From positions 1 to 50,938 of the forward strand of contig NZ_JALPTB010000048.1 in the NCBI RefSeq assembly GCF_023218075.1: a stretch of DNA of 50,938 nt. The letters are read 5' to 3'. The translations under genes and the position numbers were made by a program. The notes under the pieces were generated by a model that was given only the letters and a program-made list of their open reading frames with translations, made no database searches and was not told the origin of the DNA. Within the stretch, counting starts at the first letter, position 1. Each line of letters starts with the position of its first letter. The stretch is from Rhodococcus sp. HM1 (GTDB taxonomy: Bacteria > Actinomycetota > Actinomycetes > Mycobacteriales > Mycobacteriaceae). Below, piece after piece: positions 18,099 through 29,551 of this stretch.

Positions 18099-18284
18099 TC
18101 ACCAGGAGCTCTTGTGAACCCCGGGAAGTTCACCGCGGTGTGCCATCTCGCGAAGGCAGACACGGCAGAGTCCGAACTTGCGGAACACAGCGTGCGGACG
18201 GCCGCAACGCTGGCAGCGGGTGTAGGCGCGAACCGCGAACTTCGGCTTCTTGTTGGCCTTGTTGACCAGTGCCTTCTTAGCCAT
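18099..18284 (-). CDS. rpsN: 30S ribosomal protein S14, short zinc-binding type
   Basis: 61 residues (type Z). Two CxxC pairs, Cys24/Cys27 and Cys40/Cys43, bind zinc. The sequence [20 protein letters not shown] matches the actinobacterial S14 of the spc operon. Longer zinc-free S14 copies usually lie elsewhere and are induced on zinc starvation. It lies four bases downstream of rplE. Confidence 0.97.
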   Translation of the reverse strand: MAKKALVNKANKKPKFAVRAYTRCQRCGRPHAVFRKFGLCRVCLREMAHRGELPGVHKSSW

Positions 18285-18288
18285 GGGC

Positions 18289-18855
18289 TCAGTTCTCCTT
18301 GAACGGGAAGCCGAGGTGCTTGAGCAGGGCACGGCCTTCTTCGTTGTTGGTAGCGGTGGTCACGACGGTGATGTCCATGCCGCGGGGGCGGTCGATCTTG
18401 TCCACGTCGATCTCGTGGAACATCGACTGCTCGTTCAGGCCGAACGTGTAGTTGCCGTTTCCGTCGAACTGGTTGCCGTTGAGGCCGCGGAAGTCCCGGA
18501 TACGGGGAAGCGCGATGGACACGAGACGGTCCAGGAACTCCCACATACGGTCGCCGCGCAGCGTGACGCGCGCACCGATCGGCATGCCCTCACGCAGCTT
18601 GAACTGCGCGATGGACTTGCGGGCCTTGCGGATCTCGGGCTTCTGACCGGTGATGAGGGTCAGGTCCGCGACCGCGCCGTTGATCAGCTTGGCGTCGCGA
18701 GCGGCGTCACCGACACCCATGTTCACGACGACCTTGACGACGCCCGGGATCTGCATGACGTTGGCGTAGTCGAACTCCGCCTGCAGCGCGTCCCGGACCT
18801 CGGCACGGTAGCGGGCCTTCAGGCGCGGCTGGATCTTGTTCTCGGTGGTGGTCAT
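18289..18855 (-). CDS. rplE: 50S ribosomal protein L5
   Basis: 188 residues: [20 protein letters not shown], then [20 protein letters not shown] and [20 protein letters not shown], all family blocks. L5 binds 5S rRNA and contacts P-site tRNA. It follows rplX by one base. Confidence 0.97.
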   Translation of the reverse strand: MTTTENKIQPRLKARYRAEVRDALQAEFDYANVMQIPGVVKVVVNMGVGDAARDAKLINGAVADLTLITGQKPEIRKARKSIAQFKLREGMPIGARVTLRGDRMWEFLDRLVSIALPRIRDFRGLNGNQFDGNGNYTFGLNEQSMFHEIDVDKIDRPRGMDITVVTTATNNEEGRALLKHLGFPFKEN

Positions 18856-18856
18856 G

Positions 18857-19174
18857 TCAGATGTCCTTCCCGTTCTTCCGGGAAATCCGAACGCGCTTGC
18901 CGGTCTCCTCGTCGGTCCGGTAGCCCACGCGGGTGGGGTTGCCGTCCGAGTCGATGACCGCGACGTTGGAAACGTGGATCGGGGCCTCCTGCGTCACGAT
19001 GCCCCCGGAGGAGGCGCCGCGCTCGTTGGCCGAGACCGCCGTGTGCTTCTTGATCCGGTTCACGCCCTCGACGAGGACACGGTTCTCCTTCGGGTAGGCC
19101 GCGATGACCTTGCCCTTGGCACCCTTGTCCTTGCCCGAGATGACGAGCACGGTGTCGCCCTTGTGCACCTTCAT
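18857..19174 (-). CDS. rplX: 50S ribosomal protein L24
   Basis: 105 residues from the ATG sharing one base with the rplN stop (TGATG): [20 protein letters not shown] is the KOW-motif opening. A GTG one codon earlier (19177) would overlap by four bases. L24 is an assembly initiator beside the exit tunnel. Confidence 0.96.
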   Translation of the reverse strand: MKVHKGDTVLVISGKDKGAKGKVIAAYPKENRVLVEGVNRIKKHTAVSANERGASSGGIVTQEAPIHVSNVAVIDSDGNPTRVGYRTDEETGKRVRISRKNGKDI

Positions 19175-19542
19175 CACAGCACCTCCGGAGCGAGCGAGAC
19201 GATCTTCATGAACCGCTTGTCGCGCAGCTCGCGGCCGACGGGGCCGAAGATACGGGTACCACGCGGGTCGTTGTCACCCTTGATGATGACCGCGGCGTTC
19301 TCGTCGAACTTGATGTACGAGCCGTCCGGCCGGCGGCGCTCCTTGACGGTGCGCACGACAACGGCCTTGACGACGTCGCCACGCTTGACGTTGCCACCGG
19401 GGATCGCGTCCTTGACGGTGGCGACGATGATGTCGCCGATTCCGGCGTAGCGACGGGACGAGCCACCGAGAACGCGGATGCAGAGAATCTCCTTGGCACC
19501 CGTGTTGTCGGCGACGCGCAGTCGCGACTCCTGCTGGATCAC
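19174..19542 (-). CDS. rplN: 50S ribosomal protein L14
   Basis: 122 residues from a [23 protein letters not shown], then [20 protein letters not shown], the L14 signature. It bridges to the 30S subunit and is the docking site of silencing factor RsfS. It heads a new run after a 285-base gap with a terminator and a candidate promoter. Confidence 0.97.
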   Translation of the reverse strand: MIQQESRLRVADNTGAKEILCIRVLGGSSRRYAGIGDIIVATVKDAIPGGNVKRGDVVKAVVVRTVKERRRPDGSYIKFDENAAVIIKGDNDPRGTRIFGPVGRELRDKRFMKIVSLAPEVL

Positions 19543-19661
19543 TAACTTCTCCTTGACCTGGATTGGTTTGTACGTCAGATTTCCGACCTGGACGTACGCG
19601 GTCGTCGGCTACCCGCGGCTCACGTGCGAAAGACACACGGGTCCCGCTAAGCAACCCGTCC

Positions 19662-19691
19662 AGGGTAGGCGATATACCGCACGCAGGGCAA
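19662..19691 (-). promoter_or_regulatory. Candidate promoter of the rplN group
   Basis: On the minus strand TTGCCC (19686-19691) and TACCCT (19662-19667) are 18 bases apart, like mycobacterial rRNA promoters (TTGAnn-18-TAnnnT). It lies between the hairpin that ends the rpsJ-rpsQ run and the rplN start, leaving a leader of about 110 bases. Confidence 0.33.
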
Positions 19692-19751
19692 ATTCGCGAA
19701 CTGTGAGGTCGCTCCCCTGCCCGGCGGGCTCACGCCGCCCCCGAACGCCGA

Positions 19752-19792
19752 CGGCACCCCGCCTCCCGTGGAGAACGGGTGACGGGGTGCCG
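19752..19792 (-). terminator. Terminator of the rpsJ-rpsQ run
   Basis: CGGCACCCCG and CGGGGTGCCG form a perfect ten-pair stem. The enclosed CCCGT/ACGGG adds five further pairs after small bulges. It begins 35 bases after the rpsQ stop and is the strongest hairpin in this gap. Confidence 0.55.
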
Positions 19793-19827
19793 CAGTCGAT
19801 AACTCGCCGACGATGCGGGAGAAAGGC

Positions 19828-20112
19828 CTACTTGGCCTTCTCGAGCACCTCGACCAGACGCCAGCGCTTGCTGGCGGACAGCGGACGCGTCTCCATCAGC
19901 TGGACGCGGTCGCCGATGCCGGCCAGACCGTTCTCGTCGTGCGCCTTCACCTTGGTGGTACGGCGGATGATCTTGCCGTACAGCGGGTGCTTCACACGGT
20001 CCTCGAGCTCGACCACGATGGTCTTTTCCATCTTGTCCGAGACGACGTAGCCGATGCGGACCTTGCGGCTCGCGCGCTCTTCGTTCTTGCTCACTGCCTT
20101 TTCCTCACTCAT
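19828..20112 (-). CDS. rpsQ: 30S ribosomal protein S17
   Basis: 94 residues. A short charged N-terminus is followed by [20 protein letters not shown] and the family motif [20 protein letters not shown]17 binds the 5' domain of 16S rRNA. The ATG overlaps the rpmC stop by four bases (ATGA), and the gene ends the S10 run. Confidence 0.97.
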   Translation of the reverse strand: MSEEKAVSKNEERASRKVRIGYVVSDKMEKTIVVELEDRVKHPLYGKIIRRTTKVKAHDENGLAGIGDRVQLMETRPLSASKRWRLVEVLEKAK

Positions 20113-20345
20113 GCCACGTCACCCGCATTCGGGCCGGTGGACAGGCCGAGCTCACGCTCGCGCAGCACCGTGTAGATCCGGGCAATTTCGTTCCGCACCA
20201 CGCGGAGGCGACGGTTGTTGTCCAACTGTCCGGTGGCCATCTGGAAGCGCAGGTTGAACAGCTCTTCCTTGAACTCGCGGACCTTGTCGGCCAGTTCTGC
20301 GTCGCTCAGTTCGCGGAGTTCCGCGGCGGGGGTACCGGTAGCCAT
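20109..20345 (-). CDS. rpmC: 50S ribosomal protein L29
   Basis: 78 residues: [39 protein letters not shown] and [16 protein letters not shown] form the two-helix L29 hairpin near the tunnel exit. The ATG shares one base with the rplP stop, and the stop overlaps rpsQ by four bases; both fix this start against the longer open frame. Confidence 0.96.
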   Translation of the reverse strand: MATGTPAAELRELSDAELADKVREFKEELFNLRFQMATGQLDNNRRLRVVRNEIARIYTVLRERELGLSTGPNAGDVA

Positions 20346-20761
20346 CAGAACTGCTCCTCCCTCGTCACGATGCGGCACTTGCAGGGGAGCTTGTGCATCG
20401 CGCGGCGCAGGGCCTCGCGGGCAATCTCCTCGTTCGGGTAGCTCATCTCGAACAGCACGCGACCGGGCTTGACGTTCGCGACCCACCACTCGGGCGAGCC
20501 CTTACCGGAACCCATTCGGGTTTCGGCCGGCTTCTTGGTGAGCGGGCGATCCGGGAAGATGTTGATCCAGATCTTGCCGCCACGCTTGATGTGCCGGGTC
20601 ATGGCGATACGAGCGGACTCGATCTGCCGGTTGGTGATGTAGGCCGGCTCGAGAGCCTGGATGCCGTACTCACCGAAGGTCACCTGGGTTCCGCCCTTGG
20701 CGGCACCCGTACGGCTCGGGTGGTGCTGCTTGCGGTGCTTGACCCGCCGTGGGATCAACAT
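20345..20761 (-). CDS. rplP: 50S ribosomal protein L16
   Basis: 138 residues: [20 protein letters not shown], then [20 protein letters not shown] and [20 protein letters not shown], the L16 signatures. L16 helps place the tRNA acceptor arms at the peptidyl-transferase centre. It lies three bases after rpsC. Confidence 0.97.
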   Translation of the reverse strand: MLIPRRVKHRKQHHPSRTGAAKGGTQVTFGEYGIQALEPAYITNRQIESARIAMTRHIKRGGKIWINIFPDRPLTKKPAETRMGSGKGSPEWWVANVKPGRVLFEMSYPNEEIAREALRRAMHKLPCKCRIVTREEQF

Positions 20762-20764
20762 GCG

Positions 20765-21956
<1,192 letters not shown>

Positions 21957-21960
<4 letters not shown>

Positions 21961-22238
21961 CGACGCTTGCTCTTCCGGTCGTCCTTGATGTGGCCCTTGA
22001 ACGTACGGGTCGGCGCGAACTCGCCGAGCTTGTGTCCGACCATCGAGTCCGAGACGAACACCGGCACGTGCTTGCGGCCGTCGTGGACGGCAAACGTGTG
22101 ACCGATGAAATCGGGCAGGATAGTGGAACGGCGCGACCAGGTCTTGATGACCTGCTTGGTGCCCTTCTCGTTCTGCAGATCCACCTTCGCCAGGAGGTGG
22201 TCGTCGACGAACGGGCCCTTCTTGAGGCTGCGTGGCAT
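21957..22238 (-). CDS. rpsS: 30S ribosomal protein S19
   Basis: 93 residues: [20 protein letters not shown], then [20 protein letters not shown] and [19 protein letters not shown]19 is in the 30S head near S13. It lies 19 bases downstream of rplB behind a GGAGGGAG site. Confidence 0.98.
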
Positions 22239-22257
22239 TCTCTAACTCCCTCCTTGA

Positions 22258-23091
<834 letters not shown>

Positions 23092-23128
23092 GAGTCTTCT
23101 CGTCCTCTATCTCTCGAGTTCCGACCGC

Positions 23129-23434
23129 TTACGCGACCGGGCCTCCGAAGATCTCGATGGGCTTGCTGTCGGCGGTGAGGGTCACGAGCGCGCGCTTGGT
23201 GTCCTTGCGCTTGCCGTAACCGAACCGGGTCCGCTTGCGCTTGCCCTGACGGTTGGCGGTGTTGACGCTGCTCACCTTGACGCCGAAGACCTTCTCGACG
23301 GCAATCTTGATCTGCGTCTTGTTCGAGTCCGGGTGGACCAGGAAGGTGTAGGTGCCTTCCTCCATCAGCCCGTAGGACTTCTCGGAGATGACCGGAGCCA
23401 GCAGAATGTCGCGGGGATCGGCGATCGTGCTCAC
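23129..23434 (-). CDS. rplW: 50S ribosomal protein L23
   Basis: 101 residues. The GTG at 23434 overlaps the rplD stop (GTGA) and gives [20 protein letters not shown], the normal N-terminus; the open frame continues upstream only inside rplD. L23 is the docking site for trigger factor and SRP at the tunnel exit. Confidence 0.96.
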   Translation of the reverse strand: MSTIADPRDILLAPVISEKSYGLMEEGTYTFLVHPDSNKTQIKIAVEKVFGVKVSSVNTANRQGKRKRTRFGYGKRKDTKRALVTLTADSKPIEIFGGPVA

Positions 23435-24114
23435 TTGCTCTCCTCCTTCGCGAGCTGCACGGACTCGGCCGGCCCGTGGATGAACGTGTTGAGCGCCTCG
23501 ACGCTGAAGACGACGTCGTCGCTGTAGAGCACGTCGTAGGTGTTCAGCTGATCCGGCGCGATGGGGTGCACGTTCTGCAGGTTCTGCACGCTCTTCCACG
23601 CCGCGAGATCCTCACGGCCGACGACGAGGAGCAGGTTCTTGCGATCGGTCAGCTCCGCGAGGAAGCTGCGCGCGCTCTTGGTCGACGGGGTCTGCCCGGC
23701 GACGAGCTCGGTGATCACGTGGATGCGCTCGTTGCGCGCCCGGTCGGAGAGGGCACCGCGGAGGGCGGCGGCCTTCATCTTCTTGGGCGTGCGCTGGCTG
23801 TAGTCACGCGGCTGCGGTCCGTGGACCGTGCCACCGCCGGCGAACTGAGGCGCGCGGGTCGAACCCTGACGGGCGCGGCCGGTGCCCTTCTGCCGGTACG
23901 GCTTCTTGCCACCACCGCGGACCTCGCCGCGGGTCTTGGTGGAGTGCGTGCCCTGGCGAGCCGCGGCGAGCTGGGCCACGACGACCTGGTGCAGCAGCGC
24001 GATGTTCGCGGGAGCGTCGAAGATCTCGGCGGGGAGATCGACGGTGCCGTCGGTCTTGCCACCCGGAGCCTTGACGTCCAGCGTCAGCTTGGTTGCGGTC
24101 TCGGTGCTGGTCAT
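23431..24114 (-). CDS. rplD: 50S ribosomal protein L4
   Basis: 227 residues. The tunnel-lining loop is visible as [20 protein letters not shown] and [20 protein letters not shown]. In E. coli L4 also represses the S10 operon by attenuation in its leader. The ATG overlaps the rplC stop by four bases. Confidence 0.97.
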   Translation of the reverse strand: MTSTETATKLTLDVKAPGGKTDGTVDLPAEIFDAPANIALLHQVVVAQLAAARQGTHSTKTRGEVRGGGKKPYRQKGTGRARQGSTRAPQFAGGGTVHGPQPRDYSQRTPKKMKAAALRGALSDRARNERIHVITELVAGQTPSTKSARSFLAELTDRKNLLLVVGREDLAAWKSVQNLQNVHPIAPDQLNTYDVLYSDDVVFSVEALNTFIHGPAESVQLAKEESK

Positions 24115-24764
24115 GCCCGTGCACCACCCTTCACTGCGGTCTTGACGATCACGACGCCGCCCTTGCGGCCCGGGATCGCACCCTTGATCAGCAGCAGGCC
24201 GTTCTCGGCGTCCACCTTGTGGACCGAGAGGTTCTGCGTCGTGACGCGGTCGCTACCCATGCGGCCGGACATGCGCGTGCCCTTGAACACGCGGCCCGGG
24301 GTGGCGCAGCCACCGATGGAACCGGGACGACGGTGCACGGCCTGCGCACCGTGCGAGGCACCCTGGCCGGCGAAGCCGTGGCGCTTCATGGTGCCCGCGA
24401 AGCCCTTGCCCTTGGAGGTGCCGGTGACGTCGACGAACGCGCCGTCCTCGAAGACCTCTGCAGTGAGCTCCTGGCCGATCTCGTAAGCCGAGGTGTCCTC
24501 GACACGAAGCTCGACGAGATGGCGGCGGGGGGTCACGCCGGCCTTGGCGAACTGGCCGCTGACCGGCTTGTTCACCTTGCGGGGGTCGATGGCGCCGAAG
24601 GCGAGCTGCACGGCGTTGTAGCCGTCGCGCTCCTCGGTGCGAATCTGCGTGACCACGTTCGGTCCGGCCTTGACGACGGTGACCGGAACGACCCGGTTGT
24701 TCTCGTCGAAGACCTGGGTCATGCCGAGCTTGGTGCCCAGGATTCCCTTGATCTGGTTAGTCAT
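24111..24764 (-). CDS. rplC: 50S ribosomal protein L3
   Basis: 217 residues: [20 protein letters not shown] at the start, and the long loop [20 protein letters not shown] with [19 protein letters not shown] that approaches the peptidyl-transferase centre. It initiates 50S assembly. It lies 29 bases after rpsJ. Confidence 0.97.
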   Translation of the reverse strand: MTNQIKGILGTKLGMTQVFDENNRVVPVTVVKAGPNVVTQIRTEERDGYNAVQLAFGAIDPRKVNKPVSGQFAKAGVTPRRHLVELRVEDTSAYEIGQELTAEVFEDGAFVDVTGTSKGKGFAGTMKRHGFAGQGASHGAQAVHRRPGSIGGCATPGRVFKGTRMSGRMGSDRVTTQNLSVHKVDAENGLLLIKGAIPGRKGGVVIVKTAVKGGARA

Positions 24765-24793
24765 TTGTTATCTCCGCTGCGTCTTCTACAAGC

Positions 24794-25099
24794 TCACTGA
24801 ATGTTGACGTCGACGCTGGCCGGGAGGTCGATGCGCATGAGAGCGTCGACCGTCTTCGGCGTCGGGTCGAGGATGTCGATCAGCCGCTTGTGAGTACGCA
24901 TCTCGAAGTGCTCGCGCGAGTCCTTGTACTTGTGCGGCGAGCGGATGACGCAGTACACGTTCTTTTCGGTGGGCAACGGCACCGGGCCGACCACGCGGGC
25001 ACCCGTACGGGTCACCGTCTCGACGATCTTGCGCGCAGATGCGTCGATCGCCTCGTGGTCATAGGCCTTGAGCCTGATGCGGATCTTCTGTCCCGCCAC
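24794..25099 (-). CDS. rpsJ: 30S ribosomal protein S10
   Basis: 101 residues from a GTG with an AAAAGGA site: [20 protein letters not shown] and [20 protein letters not shown] are near-invariant. S10 is also the NusE antitermination partner. The frame is open much further upstream, but the family length and ribosome-binding site fix the start here. It is the first gene of the ribosomal block. Confidence 0.97.
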   Translation of the reverse strand: MAGQKIRIRLKAYDHEAIDASARKIVETVTRTGARVVGPVPLPTEKNVYCVIRSPHKYKDSREHFEMRTHKRLIDILDPTPKTVDALMRIDLPASVDVNIQ

Positions 25100-25634
25100 G
25101 CTTAGTGTCCTTTTCTTGCCGCGTTTCGTAGCACCCGAACGAGCCGGGAGCCACCTCGTCTGCACAGCCCCACCGGAACGGCGACCGAGAACAGCACTGA
25201 CACGATGCGATACCGGGACGCACCCGATCCGCTGCCGCTGTTCATCTGTCAATAGTTCTCCGGTCCACGCGGTCGGGCGTGTCGCCTTCCCGCTCATTCC
25301 CCGGCACCGAAGCTCGATGCCGCGGGAACCCACCGGATGCACCCATACGGGCGCACAGGGGTACTGCTTCCGTCTTGCATGTGGCCGCGACCAGGCCGTC
25401 AGGCTCGATCCGCGACTGTCACACCAACCCGTTCCGAGCCGCAAAAAAACCATGACCCGGTCAAGGCAACCCGACCAGTATGCAGGACTGCTCCCACAAA
25501 CTCAACTCGCGAGACCCGCGGCCGCTGCGGTCGTACCGGAATAGGTCCCGGAACCGGATCCCTGCCCCATTCGGGGTGGGATACTGCACCGACCGGATCC
25601 GGTCCCCACCGAACCCCGGACCCGAGGAGTGCCC
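25100..25634. promoter_or_regulatory. Leader of the rpsJ operon and divergent gntR promoter region
   Basis: No credible gene lies in these 535 bases. The minus strand must contain the promoter and leader of the ribosomal block. A perfect TTGACA (minus strand, 25247-25252) is present but has no clear -10 box at the right distance. A small CCCG/CGGG fold lies close to the rpsJ start. An A7 run (25443-25449) lies mid-gap. The plus strand must contain the gntR promoter, which I cannot place. Confidence 0.3.
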
Positions 25635-26330
25635 ATGACATCGTCCGCCCGGCCGCGTCCCGTCGGGTCCCGCGCGCTGCGCCGCCGTCCCCAGCTGTCC
25701 GACGACGTCGCTGTTCACGTACGCAATCGCATCATGTCCGGCGGCGTGCGGCCCGGAGACTTCATCCGCCTGGACGAGACCGCCGCGGAACTCGGCGTGA
25801 GCGTCACACCCGTGAGGGAGGCGCTGCTGACCCTGCGCGGCGAGGGCCTGGTCGAGCTGGTCCCCCACCGCGGGTACGTCGTCGCACCGCTCAGTCGCGG
25901 CGACATCGACGACCTGTTCTGGCTCCAGGGACAGATCGCGGAGGAACTCGCCAGGCGCGCGGCGCGGTCCATCACCCCCGAGACGGTTGCCGAACTCACC
26001 GAACTCAACGAGCAGCTGCGTGAGGCCGTGCGTGCCGGCGAGGGCGGACGGATCGAGGACGTCGAGTTCGTGTTCCACCGCACCCTGAACCGGGCGGCGG
26101 ACGCGCGCAAACTGTCCTGGTTCCTGCTCAACGCCACCCGCTACACGCCGGCCAGCTTCTATTCCTCGGACCCCGACTGGGGCGCCGCCGCCGTGCAGAG
26201 TCACACGCGCCTGATCGACGCACTCGCCCGCGGGGACTCCGATGCTGCCGGGGAGGTGACCCGGCAGCACTTCACCGACGGTGCCCAGCGGCTGGTCCGG
26301 CACCTCGACGAAGTCGGAGTCTGGGACTGA
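25635..26330 (+). CDS. GntR family regulator, FadR-type with FCD effector domain
   Basis: 231 residues from the ATG at 25635, behind a GAGGAG site; a GTG two codons earlier is less well placed. The winged helix (about residues 20-87) shows RPGDFIRLDETAAELGVSVT and PVREALLTLRGEGLVEL. The C-terminal FCD domain (about 93-215) has histidines His148, His190 and His212 at the usual metal/ligand positions, with Glu144 in place of the more common Asp. FCD regulators sense small organic acids. Possible targets are the convergent acyltransferase genes or itself; the divergent ribosomal operon is an unlikely target. The ligand is unknown. Confidence 0.88.
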   Translation: MTSSARPRPVGSRALRRRPQLSDDVAVHVRNRIMSGGVRPGDFIRLDETAAELGVSVTPVREALLTLRGEGLVELVPHRGYVVAPLSRGDIDDLFWLQGQIAEELARRAARSITPETVAELTELNEQLREAVRAGEGGRIEDVEFVFHRTLNRAADARKLSWFLLNATRYTPASFYSSDPDWGAAAVQSHTRLIDALARGDSDAAGEVTRQHFTDGAQRLVRHLDEVGVWD

Positions 26331-26354
26331 GCGAGCGGGTCCCGGTCGCGCAGA

Positions 26355-27812
26355 TCAGCTGACGGGAACGGCCGGGCGGTCCGGATCGGTGGTACCCAGT
26401 GCGGACACGAGCGTGTCGAACGAATCCTCCAGTGCCCGCCGGAAGCGCTGCGGATCCGGCATCGCCGCCGCGTTCGCGGTGAAGCTGATCGACAATTCAC
26501 TGCCGAGCGACGTGATGCTCATCGCGAATCCCGAGTGGACCGACGACAGGTTGAAGGCCTCGAGGGAGCGCCGGCCGAACAGGGTGAGTTCGGACGATCC
26601 ACGGGGAACGTTCGTGATCATGGCGTTCGCGGAGATACCGGTCCCGGCTTCGACGGCGTGGTGCGTCGCCGCCACGACCTTGCGGGCCATCCACCACGGG
26701 TAGTCGTCGAGCGCGGTGGTCGCAATCATCGCCGGGGCGCTGCGGCTGCGCTGCTTGCCCTGCGCGGTGGATTCGGCGATCTTCTGGAGGCGGACTCTCG
26801 GGTCGGGTTCCTGCACGTGCAGGTCGACCAGAATCATCCCGAACTGGTTCGACGCCTGTTCCGGGTTCCCGCGACGCTCGGCCAGCGGCACCAGCGACAT
26901 GGGCGACGCGACCACCACCGGGTCGGCACCGAGCTCACCGTGGTGGCGCAGGTACTCACGCATCGCCCCGGAGACGACGGCGAGTGCGAAGTCGTTGACG
27001 GTGACTCCCGGCACGGTCCGGCGAGCGGCCTGCGCGGCATCGAGCGATCGCCGTGCGACGTCCACGACCACCGCACCGCCGCTCGCAGGCGAATTGAACC
27101 GGTTCGGCACCGCGGTCGGCGCGGGCGGGATCTCCCCGCGGGCGGTCAGGGCGTCGAGTTCGGCGACCGCTTCCTTGGTGCGGCGTGCGGCGCGCAGCAT
27201 GCTCACCACCTGCCCGGGGACCGACGCGACCTGACGCAACAGCCCCGGCGGGGTGTACTCGGGTTCGGGCTTCTCGACGTCCGCGTCGGGAGCATCGAAA
27301 AGCCGCCGCGAGATCGCGCCCGCCTCGATGCCGTCCCCGATCGCGTGCTGGAACTTGATCACGATGTAGTAGGCGTCGTCCGGAATGCCGGGCACGTCCC
27401 GCACCCCGGTGATCGCGTGCAGTTCCCACAGCGGCCGGCTCAGATCCATCGGCGCGGCGACGATACGAGCCAGTTCGGCGGTCAACCCGTCCCAGCCGGC
27501 ACCGTCGAGGTCGAGGCACCGAATGTGGTCGGCGACGTCGACGTGCTCGGCCGTCCGCCAGACGGGATACGCCAACGGCGACCGGAATTCGACGATCTCG
27601 GTGAACACCCGGGACCGGTCGAGCCGGGCGGTCATCCACTCGACGAGTTCGTCGCGGCCGATCGGCTCCTGGCCGGGCTCGCCCGGTTCGAAGACCCAGA
27701 TCTGCACGAACTTCGATTCATCGACGGTCCGTGGATCCGTGAGATTGAGTGCGTGCCTGGGTGTCATCACCCGGCGTCGTGCTGTGCGTCCGGCCCCCGA
27801 CCGTCCATTCAT
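26355..27812 (-). CDS. WS/DGAT-type acyltransferase paralog 1 (QHxxxDG variant)
   Basis: 485 residues. This family (wax ester synthase/diacylglycerol acyltransferase) moves acyl groups from acyl-CoA to alcohols or diacylglycerol and shares its fold with NRPS condensation domains. The active site here reads QHAIGDG (His156, Asp160): the catalytic second His is kept while the first His of HHxxxDG is Gln. PMDLSRPLWELH (121-132), GVTVNDFALAVVSGAMREYL and ITNVPRG are further family blocks. Similarity to its neighbour starts at MTPRHAL (ATG at 27767); an ATG at 27812 extends this by 15 residues and neither site is strong. It is in tandem with paralog 2 and convergent with gntR (24 bases). Confidence 0.82.
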   Translation of the reverse strand: MNGRSGAGRTARRRVMTPRHALNLTDPRTVDESKFVQIWVFEPGEPGQEPIGRDELVEWMTARLDRSRVFTEIVEFRSPLAYPVWRTAEHVDVADHIRCLDLDGAGWDGLTAELARIVAAPMDLSRPLWELHAITGVRDVPGIPDDAYYIVIKFQHAIGDGIEAGAISRRLFDAPDADVEKPEPEYTPPGLLRQVASVPGQVVSMLRAARRTKEAVAELDALTARGEIPPAPTAVPNRFNSPASGGAVVVDVARRSLDAAQAARRTVPGVTVNDFALAVVSGAMREYLRHHGELGADPVVVASPMSLVPLAERRGNPEQASNQFGMILVDLHVQEPDPRVRLQKIAESTAQGKQRSRSAPAMIATTALDDYPWWMARKVVAATHHAVEAGTGISANAMITNVPRGSSELTLFGRRSLEAFNLSSVHSGFAMSITSLGSELSISFTANAAAMPDPQRFRRALEDSFDTLVSALGTTDPDRPAVPVS

Positions 27813-27900
27813 TCCGCGTCCGTCCCTATCTGGTGATGTCACGACACCCCTTGCCGTGTCGGCGTCGTACCGGCAGTCGGTACGGCACCGAATACGGACA

Positions 27901-27927
27901 TTACCTTTCGGTAACGGTGGGTAACGG
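27901..27927. promoter_or_regulatory. TTACC/GGTAA repeat cluster before acyltransferase paralog 1
   Basis: The stretch reads TTACC-N4-GGTAA, then the octamer GGTAACGG repeated exactly ten bases later (27910-27917 and 27920-27927). A palindrome plus a one-turn direct repeat in a 140-base promoter gap looks like a regulator-binding site. The regulator is unknown; the nearby GntR protein is one candidate. Confidence 0.3.
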
Positions 27928-27952
27928 AAATACACGTCGAAGCTGTCTCAGG

Positions 27953-29440
27953 TCACACCGAGATGCGGTTCCTCGGGGGATCACCCTGTGAACGACCGTC
28001 GACAGCCGTCACCAGCGCGTCGAAGGAGGCGAGCAGGTCGTCCCGGTAGGCACCGGGATCCGGCATCATCGACTCGTCCGCGGTGAACGTGAGCGCCAGT
28101 TCGTCTCCGAACGACGTCACGATGTGTCCGAGCCCTCCCCCGCCGTGGACGGCGAGCACACCGAACGCCGAAACTGCCTGCGCACCACAGCACGTGAGCA
28201 CGCCCGAACCCCGGGGCACGTTCGCCACGGTGGTGTTCGCGACCACCCGCGCTCCCGCCGATACCCGTCGCTGATGAGCGGCGACGATGCGCTTGGCGAC
28301 CCACCAGGGGTAGTCGTCGAGCGCGGTCGTCGCGGTCACGGCGGCCGCGGTTCGCGCCCGGGCCTTGCCCGCGGCCGAAGCGGACACGATCGACCGGAAA
28401 CGTACGAGCGGATCGCGTTCGTCGGTGCCCAGCGAAAGCAGGACCATCGAGAACTGGTTGGAACCGCGCTCGGGCGCCCGCACTCGGTCCCGGGGCGGGA
28501 TCACGGACATGGGGATCGCCGCGACGAGCGGTTCCTCGGGCAGCTCCCCGTAACGTTCGAGGTATCCGCGCAGACCACCGGCCACCACGGCCAGGACGAA
28601 ATCGTTGACGGTCGCACCGGGCACCTTCCGCCGCGCCTGCTGCACGGCGCCCAGGTCCCACCGAAGGACGTCGGCGGTCGTGCGGCCGGACAACGGCCCG
28701 TTGAAGCGGGTACGAGGCGCAGCCGGTGCCGGGATGATCTCCTCGCGGGCGACCAGATCCTCGAACTCCGCGACCGCGGCCCGGGCCCGGCGCCAGGCGC
28801 GCAGCATGCGTACGACCCGGACGGGCACGGCCGCCGTCTGCACGAGGAGCGGTGGACCGGACAGCACGTCCGGATCGGCGGGCTCGGCTTCACCGTCCGT
28901 GTCGTCGAACAGCCGGCGAGCGATCGCCACGGTCTCGATTCCGTCGCCGACACAGTGGTGGAATTTCAGGACGACGAAAGTCGAGCCGTCGGGAAAACCG
29001 TCGATTCCTTTCGCCCCGGTCAATACGTGCAATTCCCAGGGCGGCCTGCTCAGATCCATCGGTTCCGCGAGCACGGCCGCGAATCTGCGCCGCAATGCGT
29101 CCCAGTTCTCCCCGGCGACGTCGACGCAATACACCTGCTGCTCCCACTGCGGGTCGATGCCCCGAATCCAGTTCGGGTCCGCCGGGCAGCGGTGGAATTC
29201 GACTTGCTCGGTGAGCGCCCTCGACCGCGAGATCCGGTCGCCGATCCATTCGAGCAGAAAATTCCGGTCGATCGGGCCGGCACCGTCGGGACCGGGAGCG
29301 AATACCCAGACGTCCACGATCGCCGATTCCCCGGTAACCGCGTCGGAAACCAATTCGAGGGCGTGACGCGGTGTCATCGCCCGTCGATATTGCACTCGCT
29401 TCGCGAGCCGTGCCTGGCCATCACGCAGAAGGATTTTCAC
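27953..29440 (-). CDS. WS/DGAT-type acyltransferase paralog 2 (canonical HHxxxDG)
   Basis: 495 residues from a GTG behind a GGGAGA site. The complete active-site motif HHCVGDG (His161, His162, Asp166) follows KF. Other family blocks are EPMDLSRPPWELH (126-138), GATVNDFVLAVVAGGLRGYL and VANVPRG. It is clearly related to paralog 1 over its whole length, so the pair arose by tandem duplication. Substrates could be wax alcohols, diacylglycerol or another hydroxylated acceptor. It is divergent from the DrrABC-type genes, with a 289-base shared upstream region holding a TCCGGA cluster. The shared N-terminus MTPRHAL begins 21 residues in, so a start at 29377 is possible. Confidence 0.85.
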   Translation of the reverse strand: MKILLRDGQARLAKRVQYRRAMTPRHALELVSDAVTGESAIVDVWVFAPGPDGAGPIDRNFLLEWIGDRISRSRALTEQVEFHRCPADPNWIRGIDPQWEQQVYCVDVAGENWDALRRRFAAVLAEPMDLSRPPWELHVLTGAKGIDGFPDGSTFVVLKFHHCVGDGIETVAIARRLFDDTDGEAEPADPDVLSGPPLLVQTAAVPVRVVRMLRAWRRARAAVAEFEDLVAREEIIPAPAAPRTRFNGPLSGRTTADVLRWDLGAVQQARRKVPGATVNDFVLAVVAGGLRGYLERYGELPEEPLVAAIPMSVIPPRDRVRAPERGSNQFSMVLLSLGTDERDPLVRFRSIVSASAAGKARARTAAAVTATTALDDYPWWVAKRIVAAHQRRVSAGARVVANTTVANVPRGSGVLTCCGAQAVSAFGVLAVHGGGGLGHIVTSFGDELALTFTADESMMPDPGAYRDDLLASFDALVTAVDGRSQGDPPRNRISV

Positions 29441-29551
29441 TCGGAATCTCCCGCAAGTCCCGCCCCGACGCGAATTTCACGATAGCCGACGCATTGTCTG
29501 TTCGGATGGGAAACGGGCATTACAACCAGAGCACGCGAAGTTGCCTCCCGG

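Noticed and set aside
25247..25252. Perfect TTGACA as the -35 box of the rpsJ operon
   Set aside because: No TAnnnT sequence at 16-18 bases downstream on the minus strand, so I did not call a promoter.
25399..25641. Minus-strand 80-codon frame upstream of rpsJ
   Set aside because: No family similarity, and its start overlaps the gntR ribosome-binding site and start codon. It is most simply chance.
27343..27360. Acyltransferase paralog 1 as a dead enzyme because of QHxxxDG
   Set aside because: The missing His is the first of the pair; the catalytic second His and the Asp are present, so inactivity is not supported.
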